Shown piece after piece: positions 23,331-34,224 of a DNA stretch of 64,000 nucleotides (position 1 is the stretch's first letter; the number at the start of each line of letters is the position of its first letter). The notes beneath the pieces are model-generated. The model ran no database searches. It saw only the letters and a list, made by a program, of their open reading frames with translations, and was not told the DNA's origin. Origin of the DNA: Inia geoffrensis (Eukaryota; Chordata; Mammalia; Artiodactyla; Iniidae); assembly GCA_036417435.1 (NCBI GenBank), contig CM070899.1, positions 103,666,368 through 103,730,367 of the forward strand, in the 5' to 3' direction. The position numbers were made by a program, and so were the translations under genes.

Positions 23331-23764
23331 GTCAGGATCACATGTACGGGGAGACCCCATAAGTGCTTTTTGTCTGCAGTGTTTCTTTTCCCCTTTGAGA
23401 TTTCCAGCCTCTGCATTAAGTGTGTTGCCCTGATTAACCTGTGGTACGTTTTCTTCTCTTAAACTTCTCACATTCATATGAGGTCAGGAATGTTTGAGTG
23501 GGTTGCTGCTCTGTGTTCTGGTGAGTGACAACACTTAGTGGTATCATATTAATATATCATATCATATGTCTAATCTATGGGTGTCTCCACTGCCTGGGTC
23601 CCCCTGGACAGAGGTCAGGTGAGCACAGACTAGCCACCCCCCCACCAAGAATGGTCTCCCAAGTGCCATGTGAGTGTACCATGATGGCTCCTAAGGTAGG
23701 GGACTGTGTCTGGGCCTCTGACATTTGTGATGAAGGGGAGTTGAAATGGAATCTCAATTAACAA
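23331..23764. other. Unassigned sequence
   Basis: Nothing recognised. Confidence 0.4.
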
Positions 23765-24005
23765 GACATTATTTTAAGAATTTATTGTAAGTGAAATAAA
23801 ACACACATCACATACCCTTTACCATCATCACCATTTTAAGTGCACGTTTCTAAGGCATCGTACCTATTCACTTTCTCGTGGAGCCATCACCACCATTCCT
23901 AGAACTTTTCATCTTGCAAAACCAAAATTCCACAACCATGAAAGTCTCACTCCCCATTCCCTCCCACTGCCCCTGGCACCGAGATCCACTTCAGTCCCTG
24001 AGTTA
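23765..24005 (-). mobile_element. L1M 3' fragment, antisense (second copy)
   Basis: ACTTTTCATCTTGCAAAACC and CCCACTGCCCCTGGCACC parallel the copy at 20205-20640. Confidence 0.7.
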
Positions 24006-24655
24006 TCAACTCCAGGGCACCCACTGGAGTGGAATCTTGCTGTGTTTGCTGATGGGTCACTTTGGAAGAGCTGACTTTCAGTCTGAAGCTCTGCCTGTTT
24101 GCATCTGAAGAATCTGCATTTAAGGAGAGGGTGTATGAGGAAGGGGGTGTATGAGGGACAAAGGTGTCCGGGGTGCAGATGAGCCAGGACCTGACCAGCT
24201 GCCTTTGGGGTTCTCTGGTTCCATCTCTTGGTCTGGGCCTCATCTGCATCATCACTGGCCTCACTGGCACCCCTGGGGTCTTGTCTGAGTGAGATTCCCC
24301 TGGTGCCCCTGCTCTCCTTCCCTCCTCCTGCTGGTTGGGGAGGGAACTGCCTGCTGTGTGGTCTCTACTCCTGAGGCACAAAGGACCATGCAGCATGGAC
24401 CTGCAGAGTGTGGATGTGGTCCCAAGAGCATGGGACCCACATAGGACACAGCATTGGGGTATGACAAGTGCTAGGGCTGCCTCATCACTGCCAAGGAATG
24501 TTGCCAAGATCTTGCTTGGGAGGCCATGGTGGGTGGCCTGAGACCACAGAGATCCCATTCCTATCCTGGAGCTTGGACAGTGCATCCCCATGGGCTCCAG
24601 ATTCACCCCATATCTCAGCCATATCCTTCTGTCCTGTTTTTGAACTCAGGAAAAT
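24006..24655. other. Unassigned sequence up to NUMT edge
   Basis: A 219-codon minus-strand frame (23947-24606) overlaps the L1M fragment and has no recognisable domain. I treat it as chance. Confidence 0.4.
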
Positions 24656-25244
24656 GACCTCTACTGATCATTGTCCACAACATAGGCCTGGTCCTGTCAG
24701 TATTAAGATTCTTTAATTTAACCGTCCTGGGCTAGCAGCTCTTTTTAGGCCTAAGAAGGAACAGCTCAGGAGTGTACAACAATTTCAGATGAAACTAATA
24801 TTCAATGACTATCTCTATACTGCTAGGTTGTTGATTTCTATTAGTCATTATTCTCCTGGTTTTAGCTCTGAAGTGGGGATTACAGTCGAGTCAACATTTA
24901 AATCTTCATAATCTGTGTATTTGTAACATCAGTATCATTACTGATCCATGGTTTTTATGGCTTGGGAAGAGTTATTGATTTCATGTATCATGTAAAGGAT
25001 TCACAATGATGATAGGGCAATTAAGATGAAAATAATGGCTGGTAAATTGTTCAAATTTTCTCTACCTGTGCATCTATTGTACATATATGAGTTAGTTTAA
25101 TTGTCAATATTAGTGAAATAATATAGAGGACCAGGGAATTTCTTTTAAAAATCACTACTAATGTGTGTGATGAAAATGTAAAAGTTCTTCCATAATCGGT
25201 GATGCTGTATCTTGAGAGCCTAGATGAAATTGATATGCCTTCAT
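24656..25244 (-). pseudogene. MT-CO2: NUMT: COX2, 3'-truncated
   Basis: The start, ATG at 25244-25242 on the minus strand, is followed by GGCATATCAATTTCATCTAG. The copper-site region is lost: recognisable sequence ends near the GGACAATGATCAG stretch (about 24670), short of the natural end. Cytochrome oxidase subunit 2 normally carries the CuA centre. About 590 of 684 bases remain, with stops and indels. This is the outer edge of the NUMT. Confidence 0.9.
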
Positions 25245-25308
25245 GATATACACTATTTTAGCCTATAATTTAACTTTGAAAATTTTACATAATTTTATCT
25301 CATTTATT
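25245..25308 (-). pseudogene. MT-TD: NUMT: tRNA-Asp
   Basis: Minus-strand GTCAAAG-type anticodon arm is seen as TTTTCAAAGTTAAATTATAGG; position between COX1/tRNA-Ser and COX2 is canonical. Confidence 0.75.
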
Positions 25309-25376
25309 GAGAAAGACATAATTGTTATGCTTTCAGCTTGAAACTGCTTGAAAAAGACTTGAGTCCTTATTTTATA
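25309..25376 (+). pseudogene. MT-TS1: NUMT: tRNA-Ser(UCN)
   Basis: GAGAAAGACATAATTG and GGCTTGAAAC-like CAGCTTGAAACTGC on the plus strand, opposite to COX1, as in mammalian mitochondria. Decayed. Confidence 0.75.
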
Positions 25377-27241
25377 TTTACATAGGTAGGATCTTCAAAC
25401 ATAGGATATAGTGGAGGGCATCCATGCAACCATTCTAGGTTAAGAGTAGCAGTTTAGTTTCCACTGCTGAGACTTCTGGTTTGGACATCAATGTTTTTCA
25501 CAGTATGAAGATTATTAGCATTACTGCTGCTACTGAGATGAATGAGCCTAAAGACAAAATATTTCATGTTGTGTGTGCCTCAGGGTACTCAGAGTAATGT
25601 AGTAACCTCCCTGAGAGGCCAAGAAAGTGCTGCAGTAAGTCATATTTACTACTACAAATATACCTGTGAAGTGAGTTTTTGCTACTGCAGAGTTAAGTAT
25701 ATAAGCTGATAATAGTGGGGATCCATGTAGGAAGCCTCCGATGATAGTGAAGCCTGCTCCCATGGACATTAGGTCATGGAAGTGTGCTACAACATAGTAT
25801 GTATCCTAGAGGACAGTGTCCAGGGATAAGTTGGCTAAGATGACTCCTGTCAAACAACCTACTGTAAAAAGGAAAATAAAGCCTAAAATTCATAATAGAG
25901 TGGGAAGACATATAATATTACCTCCGTGAAGAGTTGCTAATCAGGGACTTCCCTGGTGATGCAGTGCTTAAGAATTTGCCCGCAAATACAGGGGAAATGG
26001 TTTCAATCCCCAGTCCCCGAAGACTCCACATGCCACGGAGCAAAAAGCCGGTGCGCCACAAGTACTGAGCCTGCCCTCTAGAGCCCGCGAGCCACAACTA
26101 CTGAGCCCACACGCCAGAGCCCTTGCTCTGCAACAAGAGAAACCATTAGAATGAAAAGGCTGCGCACTGCAACGAAGAGAAGCTGTGGCTCACCGCAAGC
26201 AGAGAAAGCCTATATGCAGCAACCAAGAAACAACACAGTCAATGGGAAAAAAAAGAAATGAAAAGAAAACTTAAAGAGAGAACTGCTAATCAACTAGATA
26301 CATTTACTCCTGTAGGGATAGAGGTAATTACGGTAGCTGATGCAAAGTATGCTCCTGAGTTGACAGGTATCCCTATGGTAAACATATGATGGGCTCACAA
26401 GAGAAATCCTAAAAATCCAGTAGACATGACTCATACTATTCCCAAATAGCTGAAAGGTACTTTTTCTCCTAAATAGTATGTAATGATACGTGAGTTTATA
26501 ACAAACCCTGGTAGGCCATGAATACAGACTTCAGGGTGACCAAAGAATCACAATAGGTGTTGGTATAGAATTCGGTCTCCTCCTGCAGGGTCACAGAAAG
26601 TAGTGTTGAGATTTCTATCTCTTAACAGTATGGCAATTCTGGCTGCTCGGACTGACACTGGTAATTATATTAAGATGACTATAGTTGGGGAAGATTAAAC
26701 AAATAATTGTGTTTGGTATTGGGATGTGACTGCTGGTTTTGTATGAAAGACTATAGCAATAAAAATAATAGTACCAAGAATTGAAGAGACACCTGCTAAA
26801 TGAAAGGAGGAAATGGTTAGGTCGACCGAGGCTCCTGTGTGAGCCAGAGAGCTGAATATGGGATTCCACTGGTACCAGAACCTGCTTCTTCTATTGGTGA
26901 TATGAGTAGGAGTAAGAATGATGGGGGAAGTCATCAAAAGTTTATATGATCTATTCGGGGAAATACTACCTCAGGTGTCTGAGTTGTTAGTGACCCAAGT
27001 CAGTTTGCAAACCCTGCAGTCATAATGGGTACAACTATAAAGAAAATTATTACAAGTGCAAGGACTGTTATGACTACCTTACAGATTTGGGCATCTCCAA
27101 GTAGCACTCCAGGTTAGCATAGCTCAGCCTGCATTAATATACTTAAGGTGCTGCCTGCTACTCCAGCTCAAGCACCAAATAATAAATATAAAATGCCGAT
27201 ATCTTTGTGATTTGTTGAAAATAATCAGCAGTGTATGAACA
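25377..27241 (-). pseudogene. MT-CO1: NUMT: COX1, interrupted by a SINE
   Basis: Minus-strand translation in the mitochondrial code shows cytochrome oxidase subunit 1 throughout. Examples are a start-region CACAAAGATATCGGCATTTT (near 27195), HTGASVDLTISSFHLAGVSS (near 26830), the FGHPEV-type loop near 26540, and [18 protein letters not shown] near 25765. Residual length without the SINE is about 1.54 kb, the full gene length. It contains stops, indels and altered residues and lies in nuclear DNA, so it is not expressed as a mitochondrial protein. Only one copy exists, since this part lies in the spacer. Confidence 0.95.
25944..26270 (+). mobile_element. CHR SINE inside COX1 NUMT
   Basis: Starts GGGACTTCCCTGGTGATGCA, long-form body, A-rich end. 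Flanks GAGTTGCTAATCA and GAGAACTGCTAATCA form an imperfect duplication of COX1 sequence. It therefore entered after the mitochondrial insertion. Confidence 0.93.
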
Positions 27242-27243
27242 GA

Positions 27244-27312
27244 GGTAAAAAGACTGAGCTAGCATTCGACTGTAAATCTAAAGACAGAGGTTAAGCCTTC
27301 TTTCTCAAGAAC
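27244..27312 (+). pseudogene. MT-TY: NUMT: tRNA-Tyr
   Basis: GGTAAAAAGACTGAGCTAGC, then GACTGTAAATCTAAAGACAG (anticodon GTA kept) and AGAGGTTAAGCC. Well preserved; orientation opposite to COX1 as in mitochondria. Confidence 0.9.
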
Positions 27313-27321
27313 CCTGGGGTA

Positions 27322-27511
27322 GGGCTTCCCTGGTGGCACAGTGGTTGGGAGTCCGCCTGCCGATGCAGGGGACACGGGTTCATGCCCCGGTCTGGGAAGA
27401 TCCCGCATGCTGCGGAGCGGCTGAGCCCGTGAGCCATGGCTGCTGAGCCTGCGCGTCCGGAGCCTGTGCTCCGCGAGGGGAGAGGCCACAACAGTGAGAG
27501 GCCCGCGTACC

Positions 27512-27560
<49 letters not shown>
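27322..27560 (+). mobile_element. Young CHR SINE with 48-base A tail
   Basis: Near-consensus head, A and B boxes (GGGTTCATGCCCCGG), full body ending CGCGTACCGC, then an uninterrupted A tail of about 48 bases. Flanks AAGAACCCTGGGGT are duplicated exactly. It splits the tRNA-Cys remnant. The long pure tail indicates recent insertion. Confidence 0.97.
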
Positions 27561-27564
<4 letters not shown>

Positions 27565-27632
27565 CCTGGGGTGAATCAATAAATTGAACTGTAACATCAG
27601 AGAAGCAGCTTAAACTCCTGCCGGTGATTTTC
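27561..27632 (+). pseudogene. MT-TC: NUMT: tRNA-Cys, 3' part after SINE
   Basis: GAGAAGCAGCTTAAACTCCTGCCGG is the 3' half of mitochondrial tRNA-Cys; its 5' end lies left of the SINE near 27310. The anticodon arm (TTGAACTGTAAC) has mutated. Confidence 0.8.
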
Positions 27633-27670
27633 CTGCCTTTTTTCTCTTTCTCAAGTGAAGCAGAAGCAGA
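27633..27670. other. NUMT: remnant of light-strand origin
   Basis: Position between tRNA-Cys and tRNA-Asn and the run CCTGCCTTTTTTCTC fit the mitochondrial OL stem-loop, but the stem is no longer self-complementary. Confidence 0.5.
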
Positions 27671-27740
27671 CGGAGGCCAGCTGACTAAAGGATTGGGCTG
27701 TTAACTAAAGTTTCCTGGGGTTAAGACTCATCAATCTCCT
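27671..27740 (+). pseudogene. MT-TN: NUMT: tRNA-Asn
   Basis: GGCCAGCTGACTAAAG, GGGCTGTTAACTAAAG (anticodon GTT kept) and closing CATCAATCTCC. Confidence 0.85.
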
Positions 27741-27809
27741 AAAGATTTGGCTGAATTACAATGTTTGCTTTGCATTCAATTGATGTAGGATGAAGTCTTG
27801 CAGTCCTTA
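27741..27809 (+). pseudogene. MT-TA: NUMT: tRNA-Ala
   Basis: TTTGCTTTGCATTCAATTGA with anticodon TGC, then TCTTGCAGTCCTTA. Very close to the mammalian mitochondrial gene. Confidence 0.9.
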
Positions 27810-27814
27810 TGTTT

Positions 27815-27881
27815 AGGAATTAAGTAACTTTTACTTGTTTAGGGTTATGAAAGCTCTTGGTCTGAACTAACCTAAATTCCT
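27815..27881 (-). pseudogene. MT-TW: NUMT: tRNA-Trp
   Basis: Minus strand AGGAATTTAGGTTAGTTCAG, then ACCAAGAGCTTTCATAACCC. Follows ND2 as expected. Confidence 0.85.
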
Positions 27882-28882
27882 AGTCCAGCACTGATAGAAT
27901 GGGTGTTACGTGTAGTAACTGTGTGGATACTACGATTGGTAATGATAGGAAGGTTATTTCTTTCTATGTTCAAATTGTTTTATTTTTTGTGTTGTTTAAT
28001 GAAGGGAACATAGTGATGTGGAGTATGTTAGCTGCAAGTAGAAATATATGTTAAGGGCTGCTATGATGGCTATTAGTGTTGGGAGAATGATGTTATCATG
28101 TTTGTTATCTCTTGGATAATTACTCATTTGGGTAAAAACCCTGATAGTGATGGGTGATGTCCTCATGATACTATAATGGTGAGGAAAAGGATTATGATGG
28201 GAGGTGTTTTACCTCATGTGTGTGATAATGATACTCTTGTAGTACATGATCTGGGCATAAATAAGAAGAAGAGGGTGTTGTTATGATATAAATTAGTATG
28301 TTTAGGATTGTTGTAATTGGAATATACTTTATAATAGCTGTTATTCATCCTATATGGGCAATTGATGAGGAGGGTGTAATTTTTTCCAGGTGAGTATGGC
28401 TAAGTCTTCCTCAGCCTCCAGCTATGATTTATAATATCACTATGGTTAATAGTATATATAGGTTGATGGATGATGACATGTGGGATAAAACTGATAGGGG
28501 TTCACTTTTTTCATGTAAATAGCATCAGGCCTGCTGTTCATGGAATGCCTTGTGTGACTTCAGACACTCAGAAGTGAAATGGGGAAAGTTCTACTTTTGT
28601 GACAAGGGTGATTGTCATGAGTGTGGATGCTGCTGGATTAAAGATTTTTGTTATTCTTTATGTTCTTTGACTAGCGTATATGAGATTAATGATAATAGCG
28701 ATTATAAGTAGTATTGATGTGGTGGATTGTTTTAGGAAATATTTGTTGGATGCTTCTGTAGCTTATGGGTTCGTGTTTTTTTATTAGAATGGGGATACCA
28801 TTAACCAGTGTGAGCTTGTTATACAATTATATTTCCTGAGATAATAGTCAGTAGAATGATAGTAAAAACAATGAGAGTTTAT
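27882..28882 (-). pseudogene. MT-ND2: NUMT: ND2
   Basis: Minus strand from AATAAACTCTCATTG at 28882. The mitochondrial-code frame shows complex I subunit 2 segments such as TLVTKVELSPFHF near 28580 and SEVTQGI near 28550. About 1.0 kb of the usual 1.04 kb is present, heavily substituted with several frame breaks. The flanking trnM and trnW are in normal order. Confidence 0.9.
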
Positions 28883-28883
28883 T

Positions 28884-28950
28884 AGTATAGGAAGTATATA
28901 TGACAACATTTGGGGGCTATGGGCCTGAAGCTTACTTAGGGAACCTTACT
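28884..28950 (-). pseudogene. MT-TM: NUMT: tRNA-Met
   Basis: Minus strand AGTAAGG, GCTTCAGGCCCATAGCCC (anticodon CAT kept), ending TTCCTATACT. Confidence 0.8.
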
Positions 28951-28953
28951 ATA

Positions 28954-29018
28954 TAGCATGTGGTGTAAAGTGGTAGCATGGAGAATGTAAAATTCTTAGG
29001 AAGAATGCAGTTCCAGGA
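28954..29018 (+). pseudogene. MT-TQ: NUMT: tRNA-Gln
   Basis: Plus strand TAGCATGTGGTGTAAAGTGG and AAATTCTTAGGAAGAATGCA; anticodon region altered. Orientation opposite to ND1/ND2 as in mitochondria. Confidence 0.75.
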
Positions 29019-29082
29019 ATAAGAGCATTGAAACCTCGATGATTTACTCTATCAAAATAACCCTTTTGTCAGACATATTTCT
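29015..29082 (-). pseudogene. MT-TI: NUMT: tRNA-Ile
   Basis: Minus strand AGAAATATGTCTGACAAAAG, then TTTGATAGAGTAAATCATCG (anticodon GAT kept). Confidence 0.85.
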
Positions 29083-30028
29083 TAAGTTTGTGGTGGGTTG
29101 CCTGGTATGATGACAGGGAGTGAAAACTCTCATATACATCGGGCTAATGCTAGTAGTAAAAAAACTTTTTATAAAAGATGTAGACGTTGATCATATGAAA
29201 ATTGTGGGTAGGATGCTCGAATTCATAGAAAGGAGATTGTTAGATGTGTTTTAATGATGACTTGGGCTGTATATAATTGTGACACCTGGGATTGTCGAAT
29301 GCTCCTCAAAATAGATTGTTGTGGAAATGTTAATTATAAGAAAATTGACATATTCTCTAGGAAAGACAGGGTAAGTGGGCCTGCTACATTTTCTACATTG
29401 AAGACATATACAGGTTTTGATTCTACTTCTGTGAAATCTAGTGGGTTTTCATTGGACTTCTGCTACTGCAGAGATAATCAAATTCTGGGTAGGGGTCAGG
29501 AGAAAATAAGTCATAGGTGTTCTTGTGTAATAATTACTGTTGAAAGTGTAAATGATCCATTTACCTGTGAGACTGAGAATAGAATAACTGCTACATTACT
29601 TCATATGAGATAGTATGTTCTACTCTCTACTCACTAGGGCTCCATTGAGTGAGTATGTTGAATGTGAAGCTCATCCAGATCTGAGGATGGAATAAATGGC
29701 TAGGTGTGATATGGCTAATATAAATAGTATGCCTACGTTTACATCAATTAATATGGAAGATATGGGAAGAGGAATTCATGTTGTGTGAGCCAGGGTTAAG
29801 GCTAGCCTTGTGGCAATAATATATAAATTGATGATGTTGGTGGACATAGTAGTTCTTTAATAAATAATTTGAATGCCTCAGCAATGGGTTGTAATAATCC
29901 ATGGGGGTTGATGATTTTTGGCCCTTTCTGAATTTGTATATAGCCTAGGATTTTCCATTTAGTTAATATAAGGAATGCTCTGGCCAATTAAATTGGGTCA
30001 TTTGTGAAAGAATGTTGATTATAAATAT
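29083..30028 (-). pseudogene. MT-ND1: NUMT: ND1, full length, right arm
   Basis: Start at 30028 on the minus strand, where ATG has become ATA; end near 29083 with the CAACCCACCACAAAC stretch. Length about 946 bases against the usual 956-957. The segment 29270-30028 pairs with 18961-19713 at about 93 % by eye; 29083-29269 has no counterpart in the left arm. Confidence 0.92.
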
Positions 30029-30031
30029 ATT

Positions 30032-30105
30032 CTTAGGAAGAGGACTTGAACCCATGCAGATAAAGCTTTCAATTTTACATAATTACTGGGCTCTGCCACT
30101 GAAAC
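30032..30105 (-). pseudogene. MT-TL1: NUMT: tRNA-Leu(UUR), right arm
   Basis: Mirror of 18884-18957. Minus strand GGCAGAGCCCAGTAATTATG, then GGTTCAAGTCCTCTTCC. Confidence 0.88.
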
Positions 30106-30514
30106 AAACTGTGTTCTACAGTAGGGTATGTATAAGTAAATTGAATGTAGATTATATCATCATTTAGTTTGCAGACATTTTGTAAAGTAAGCAGTATTGC
30201 TCTTGTCCTTTCATACTGCAAGAAATCTTCAATAGACAGAAAGCAACCAGAATGACTCGTCTGAACTCAGATCACATGAGACTTTAATCGTTGAACAAGA
30301 CAATTAATAGCAGTTATACAATTGAAATGTCCTGATCCAGCATCAACGTCATAAACCATATGGACGATATGAACTCTAGAATACAATTACACTGTTATCC
30401 CTAGTAAAACATGTTCCGTTGATCAGTGTTTTAGAAGAACAGGTGATAAAGCATTTTGACTAGCTGGTCTAAATTTTAATCACTCAGAGGTGGTTTTATT
30501 CTCCAAAAAATAAA
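30106..30514 (-). pseudogene. MT-RNR2: NUMT: 3' 16S rRNA, right arm
   Basis: Mirror of 18475-18883, with the same start point beside the truncated SINE, confirming that this junction existed before duplication. Confidence 0.92.
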
Positions 30515-30516
30515 TG

Positions 30517-30690
30517 GCGCATGGACTCAAGGCACACCGGCTTCAGGAGTTGTGGCATGCAGGTTCAGTAGTTGTGGCCCCTTGGCTTAGTTGCTCCGTG
30601 GCATATGGGATCTTCCCAGACCGGGGATCGGACCCGTGTCCCCTGCATTGGCAGGTGAATTCTCAAACAATGCATCACCAGGAAGTCCCA
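30517..30690 (-). mobile_element. CHR SINE, truncated, right arm
   Basis: Mirror of 18298-18472. B box appears as CCGGGGATCGGACCC near 30620 in complement. Confidence 0.88.
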
Positions 30691-31025
30691 GAATCGCAAT
30701 CTCCCTTTTAATATACCTTAAGCCCAAATAATCCATGGAAAATTGTTACAAAAAATAAGACGATAAAATATTATAAGGACTATAAAAGAAGCATATAGTA
30801 CCCAGTTCATATAGACACATCCCAAGCAGTTACAAAGTATATTAAAAGGGAGGCTGCAGTTTTAAAGAATAAGATAAATTATATCCACAAACTCCCAATC
30901 TTTCCTGAAACGTTGCAGCCTGAAAGCCTATTGTAGGAAGCAGAAGATTCCAGGAGACATTCTACAAATGAAGGACTCTAAACCCTGTGGGTGGATAAGG
31001 AATTCTGGAAGGAAGTTATCCTCAT

Positions 31026-31153
31026 CCAAGGAGAGAAGGTTCCTATACTTATGTGACATCACATCCCTGTAACAATTCCCATTGATCTTTGTCCAGGCAT
31101 TCACAGTCCTCTTGAGAGAAATCTATGGGCACATCCTGGAATGTCAGCAGTCC
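31026..31153 (-). pseudogene. Decayed KRAB-A box exon, right arm
   Basis: Mirror of 17834-17961 on the minus strand. It carries the same one-base insertion, plus its own changes (for example the invariant-type Trp codon of the EEW motif is TGT here). The bases after CTCTCCTTGG are ATGAGG, again not a normal GT donor, but different from the left arm's TTGAGG. The shared frameshift dates inactivation before the duplication. Confidence 0.7.
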
Positions 31154-31839
31154 CTGAAACTAAAAGTGCACATATCATGTGGTCACGGGAAGAGTTCATA
31201 ATGTCACCCAAGAAGAAAACAGCAAGTTAAGAGAACTGGTTCTAATTAATTTAGAAGAGTGTCTTGAATTATCCACTAATATGTATGTATATATTTTCTT
31301 TACACAGTAAGTTTCTCTATCTTATTTCTTACTACAAGAAAAGAGCATGGCATGTGATCCACAAAAACAGTATAGAGACTATACTTATCTGGAAAAGAAA
31401 TGGTAAAATGATGGTTTCATCCCAGGCATATGCACTTTTGAGTGTTTTATTTATATCAAACTGGATAAACTGTGTGTATGTCTCAGACAGAAAAGACATG
31501 TCAAGGTAGAAATGAACCTTTCGACTATTCATGGGTACACAAGTACACTGGGGAGATTTTAAAAGTGCAGATTCTGATTCAGTAGTTCTGGTGGGCTTGA
31601 ATTCCATTTTTTAAACAAGCTCATGTTTAACTAGTGATGCCACAGCCTATGATTCATTAACCACAATTGGAAGTAGCAGAGACATAATAAGGAAAGGTAA
31701 AAACTCATAGTTAACTTTGAACTTAAAGTGTTTTATGGATTTTACACGTTTAATAGAATAGTAAGCACAGCAGCAACAATCATTTGTGAATATTTACTGT
31801 AGACCGTGTATCTTACTAACTTTTTTGTGTAGGATTCCA
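31154..31839. other. Unassigned AT-rich sequence
   Basis: Mirror of 17126-17833, without the AT expansion. Confidence 0.5.
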
Positions 31840-32545
31840 GGAAAAAGCCTGGGCTGCGGCCTCAGTGGGCGGGGCCCCCAGACAGGGCCGCCACTCCAGG
31901 ACCCCCTACCGGGCCCTATGCTCCTAGCGGCTCACTCCCCCGGCCTTCCCCTCCCTCCCGGAAGGCCTCGGGAAGAGCGGTCCCACCCCCTGCGCCCAGA
32001 ACGGAGCCCGCATTTCTGCAGAGCTGGAAATGCCGGAGCTCGGGGTCTCTTCCCTCCGCCGTCACGGAACTTCCCCGGAGGCCGACCGCACTGAGGCTTC
32101 CGGCTATGGAGGGGCCCCAGCGGCCGAAGCCGTGACAGTCGTGGGGACGGCGGGCCGGGTAAGTGGGCGCCGACCCTCTGCCTGGTCCGGTGCCGGGGCG
32201 GCAGCGCAAGACCAGTTTCTGAGGGACAGGGGTTCACTGCCACCCGCCGCTGCTGTACAGAAAGAGCGGCCCCCAGCGTCTGGTTCTGGGGAACTTCTGT
32301 CCCTCCTCTCGACCCTGCCCTCAGCCTGGCTCGCGGGACCTGGGGGGCGTGGGGAGGGGGTTGGTCTGAGCGTTCTGAGGGGAAACGAGGCAAGGCAGGC
32401 GCAGAGTCAGTCGTCAGCGTCAGCGCCCCTCCTCCCGACTGCGGGAAAAGCGGCTGAAAACTCCTCCTGAGGCTCGCAGGCCCCTTATTCAGCAGAATCC
32501 CTCTGCGCTCCTTCCTCCCTGAGCTAAAGTACCGGGGGGGAGGGG
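31840..32545 (-). promoter_or_regulatory. CpG island, right arm
   Basis: Mirror of 16440-17125. The plus strand shows an exon-like end GACGGCGGGCCGG followed by GTAAGTGGGCGCC near 32155 and GTGGGCGGGGCC near 31866. CpG density is still high in both arms. Confidence 0.7.
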
Positions 32546-33964
32546 ACAGGGCAGGGGGCTGGCACAGGTAATGGGGAATATCAAAAGGTGATTGTTAAAG
32601 AAGGAAAACCAGCTCTCCCAAGGTGAGGAATGTAGCGCTTTTCTTTGTATGCGAAGATGCCAGAGTCAGGGCTCACTGAAATCCTTCCTTTCATATGCAC
32701 ATCAGGTCTCTGGGGCCTGCATTCTGTATTTGAATATCCTGAATTCCTCTGACCTGCGGCCCACACTGGAGGGCTGCAAGTGCTGATGACTGTGACATCC
32801 TTTGTTTACTGAGATGGCAAGAAATATTCCATTTCTCACAGGCTTGAGTGGCTCAGAGTGAAAAAAGTAGAACAACACTCGGCATGGAATTTAGTTTATA
32901 TACATATAATATTTACATTTAACTGTGCCAATAGAGGCTCTCGAGTCCAAGTAACTTGTACCACTGCCCTGTATATATTAATTTCATCAATATCATATGA
33001 TAAATGCCCATAAAATTGACTTAATCCATTTAAACAGGATAATGATTTTTAAAGGAAACATAATAGAAATATAACAACAAAACCCTTACCACTAAAGGCT
33101 GTGTGTAAAACAACCTAAATAAATGTTCCGTTGTTAAAATATTGAAAGAAGTATTCAGTACAAATATCAACAAAAATGAAAAATAACACGGGCAGCAGAA
33201 AGCTGAAATATTCTCTCTTTATCATTAAAGTGGCAGAAAATCATTTATTAGTAGGCACTGGGGGAACAGGATGCCTGATTTTATATCTTTTTCATACTTG
33301 TGCAGTTGTTTCAACAAGTAACTTAAAGACAAAAAGGAAAAACAAGGTCTGTGCCTGAGATCATGTTGATGCGTAACTCGGGATTGCCACCTTGTCCCAG
33401 GTGAGTTAAGTTTACCTGGCCAAGTAGACCGCAGAGCTGCTGGGAAGCCAGGCTGGAATTCTTCTGCTGGGTACCCCTTTAGCTTCTGTGACTTGATTGA
33501 TTGTGAGTCATGTTGGGGGAAAGACCTGATCACAGGAAATGGGTGGAAATAGAGTGATTTGGGCAGCAGCTAAGGACATTCATCACAGCTCATGGCCTGA
33601 TTGAATTTTAAAGAAACAGGAAAACAAATGCTTCTTATGGAATCAGAGATTGTGAGGGCTGGACAATCCCACAAAATGAGGAGCACCCATCCCATTTTCC
33701 AGATGAGAAAACAGAGGCCCAGCAAGATGAAATCCCTCACCCAAATTACACCCGTCTCTCCTCCCCACTACACACTGCATGAAAGCTGGGCTCTTTCTTT
33801 CTTGATCACTGCTGAATGCCAAACAGGGCCAGGCATCTAGCAGCTGCCCCAAAAATTTTGGTTGACTGTATGTACAATGCTATTTCTTTCTTTCTCACTC
33901 CTATTCAAGATTGTGCCAAGAACTCCCCAGGTTGCAATGTAATTCGATAAATATAATTATTAAT
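32546..33964. other. Unassigned sequence
   Basis: Mirror of 15001-16439; nothing recognised. Confidence 0.45.
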
Positions 33965-34165
33965 TGAGTTTTGTTGTGATGAGGGCTTAGGCTTTGAAGG
34001 TAACAGAGTTGGTTCAGATCCTGGTTCTGCCACGCAATAGCTGTTTGGCTTTGGGAAAATTACTAAACCTCTCTGAGCTTATTTCCTCCTTTGTAAAAGT
34101 GGGGTTAAACTATCTGAGCCAGCAGAGCACCTGCATCAGGGATGTACACTAAGTTTTGGTCTTTC
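33965..34165 (-). mobile_element. MIR SINE, right arm
   Basis: Antisense MIR: GGTTCAGATCCTGGTTCTGC and CTCTCTGAGCTTATTTCCTC. Confidence 0.8.
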
Positions 34166-34224
34166 TCACTCTCCCACTCCTTCTTTCTGTTCTTCCCAGA
34201 GAACATGTACAGAAGGATATAGTA

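Larger units (their letters stand above)
19714..29269. other. Spacer between the palindrome arms
   Basis: This 9.6 kb single-copy centre has two parts. From 19714 to 24655 it is anonymous nuclear sequence with L1M fragments, a GT-rich tract and a minisatellite. From 24656 to 29269 it is the part of the NUMT not duplicated in the left arm: the rest of ND1 through COX2. Confidence 0.9.

Noticed and set aside
24656..30514. Genuine mitochondrial genome contaminating the assembly
   Set aside because: Stops, indels and SINE insertions break all genes, and the sequence is joined to nuclear repeats at both ends, with the same 16S-side junction in both arms.
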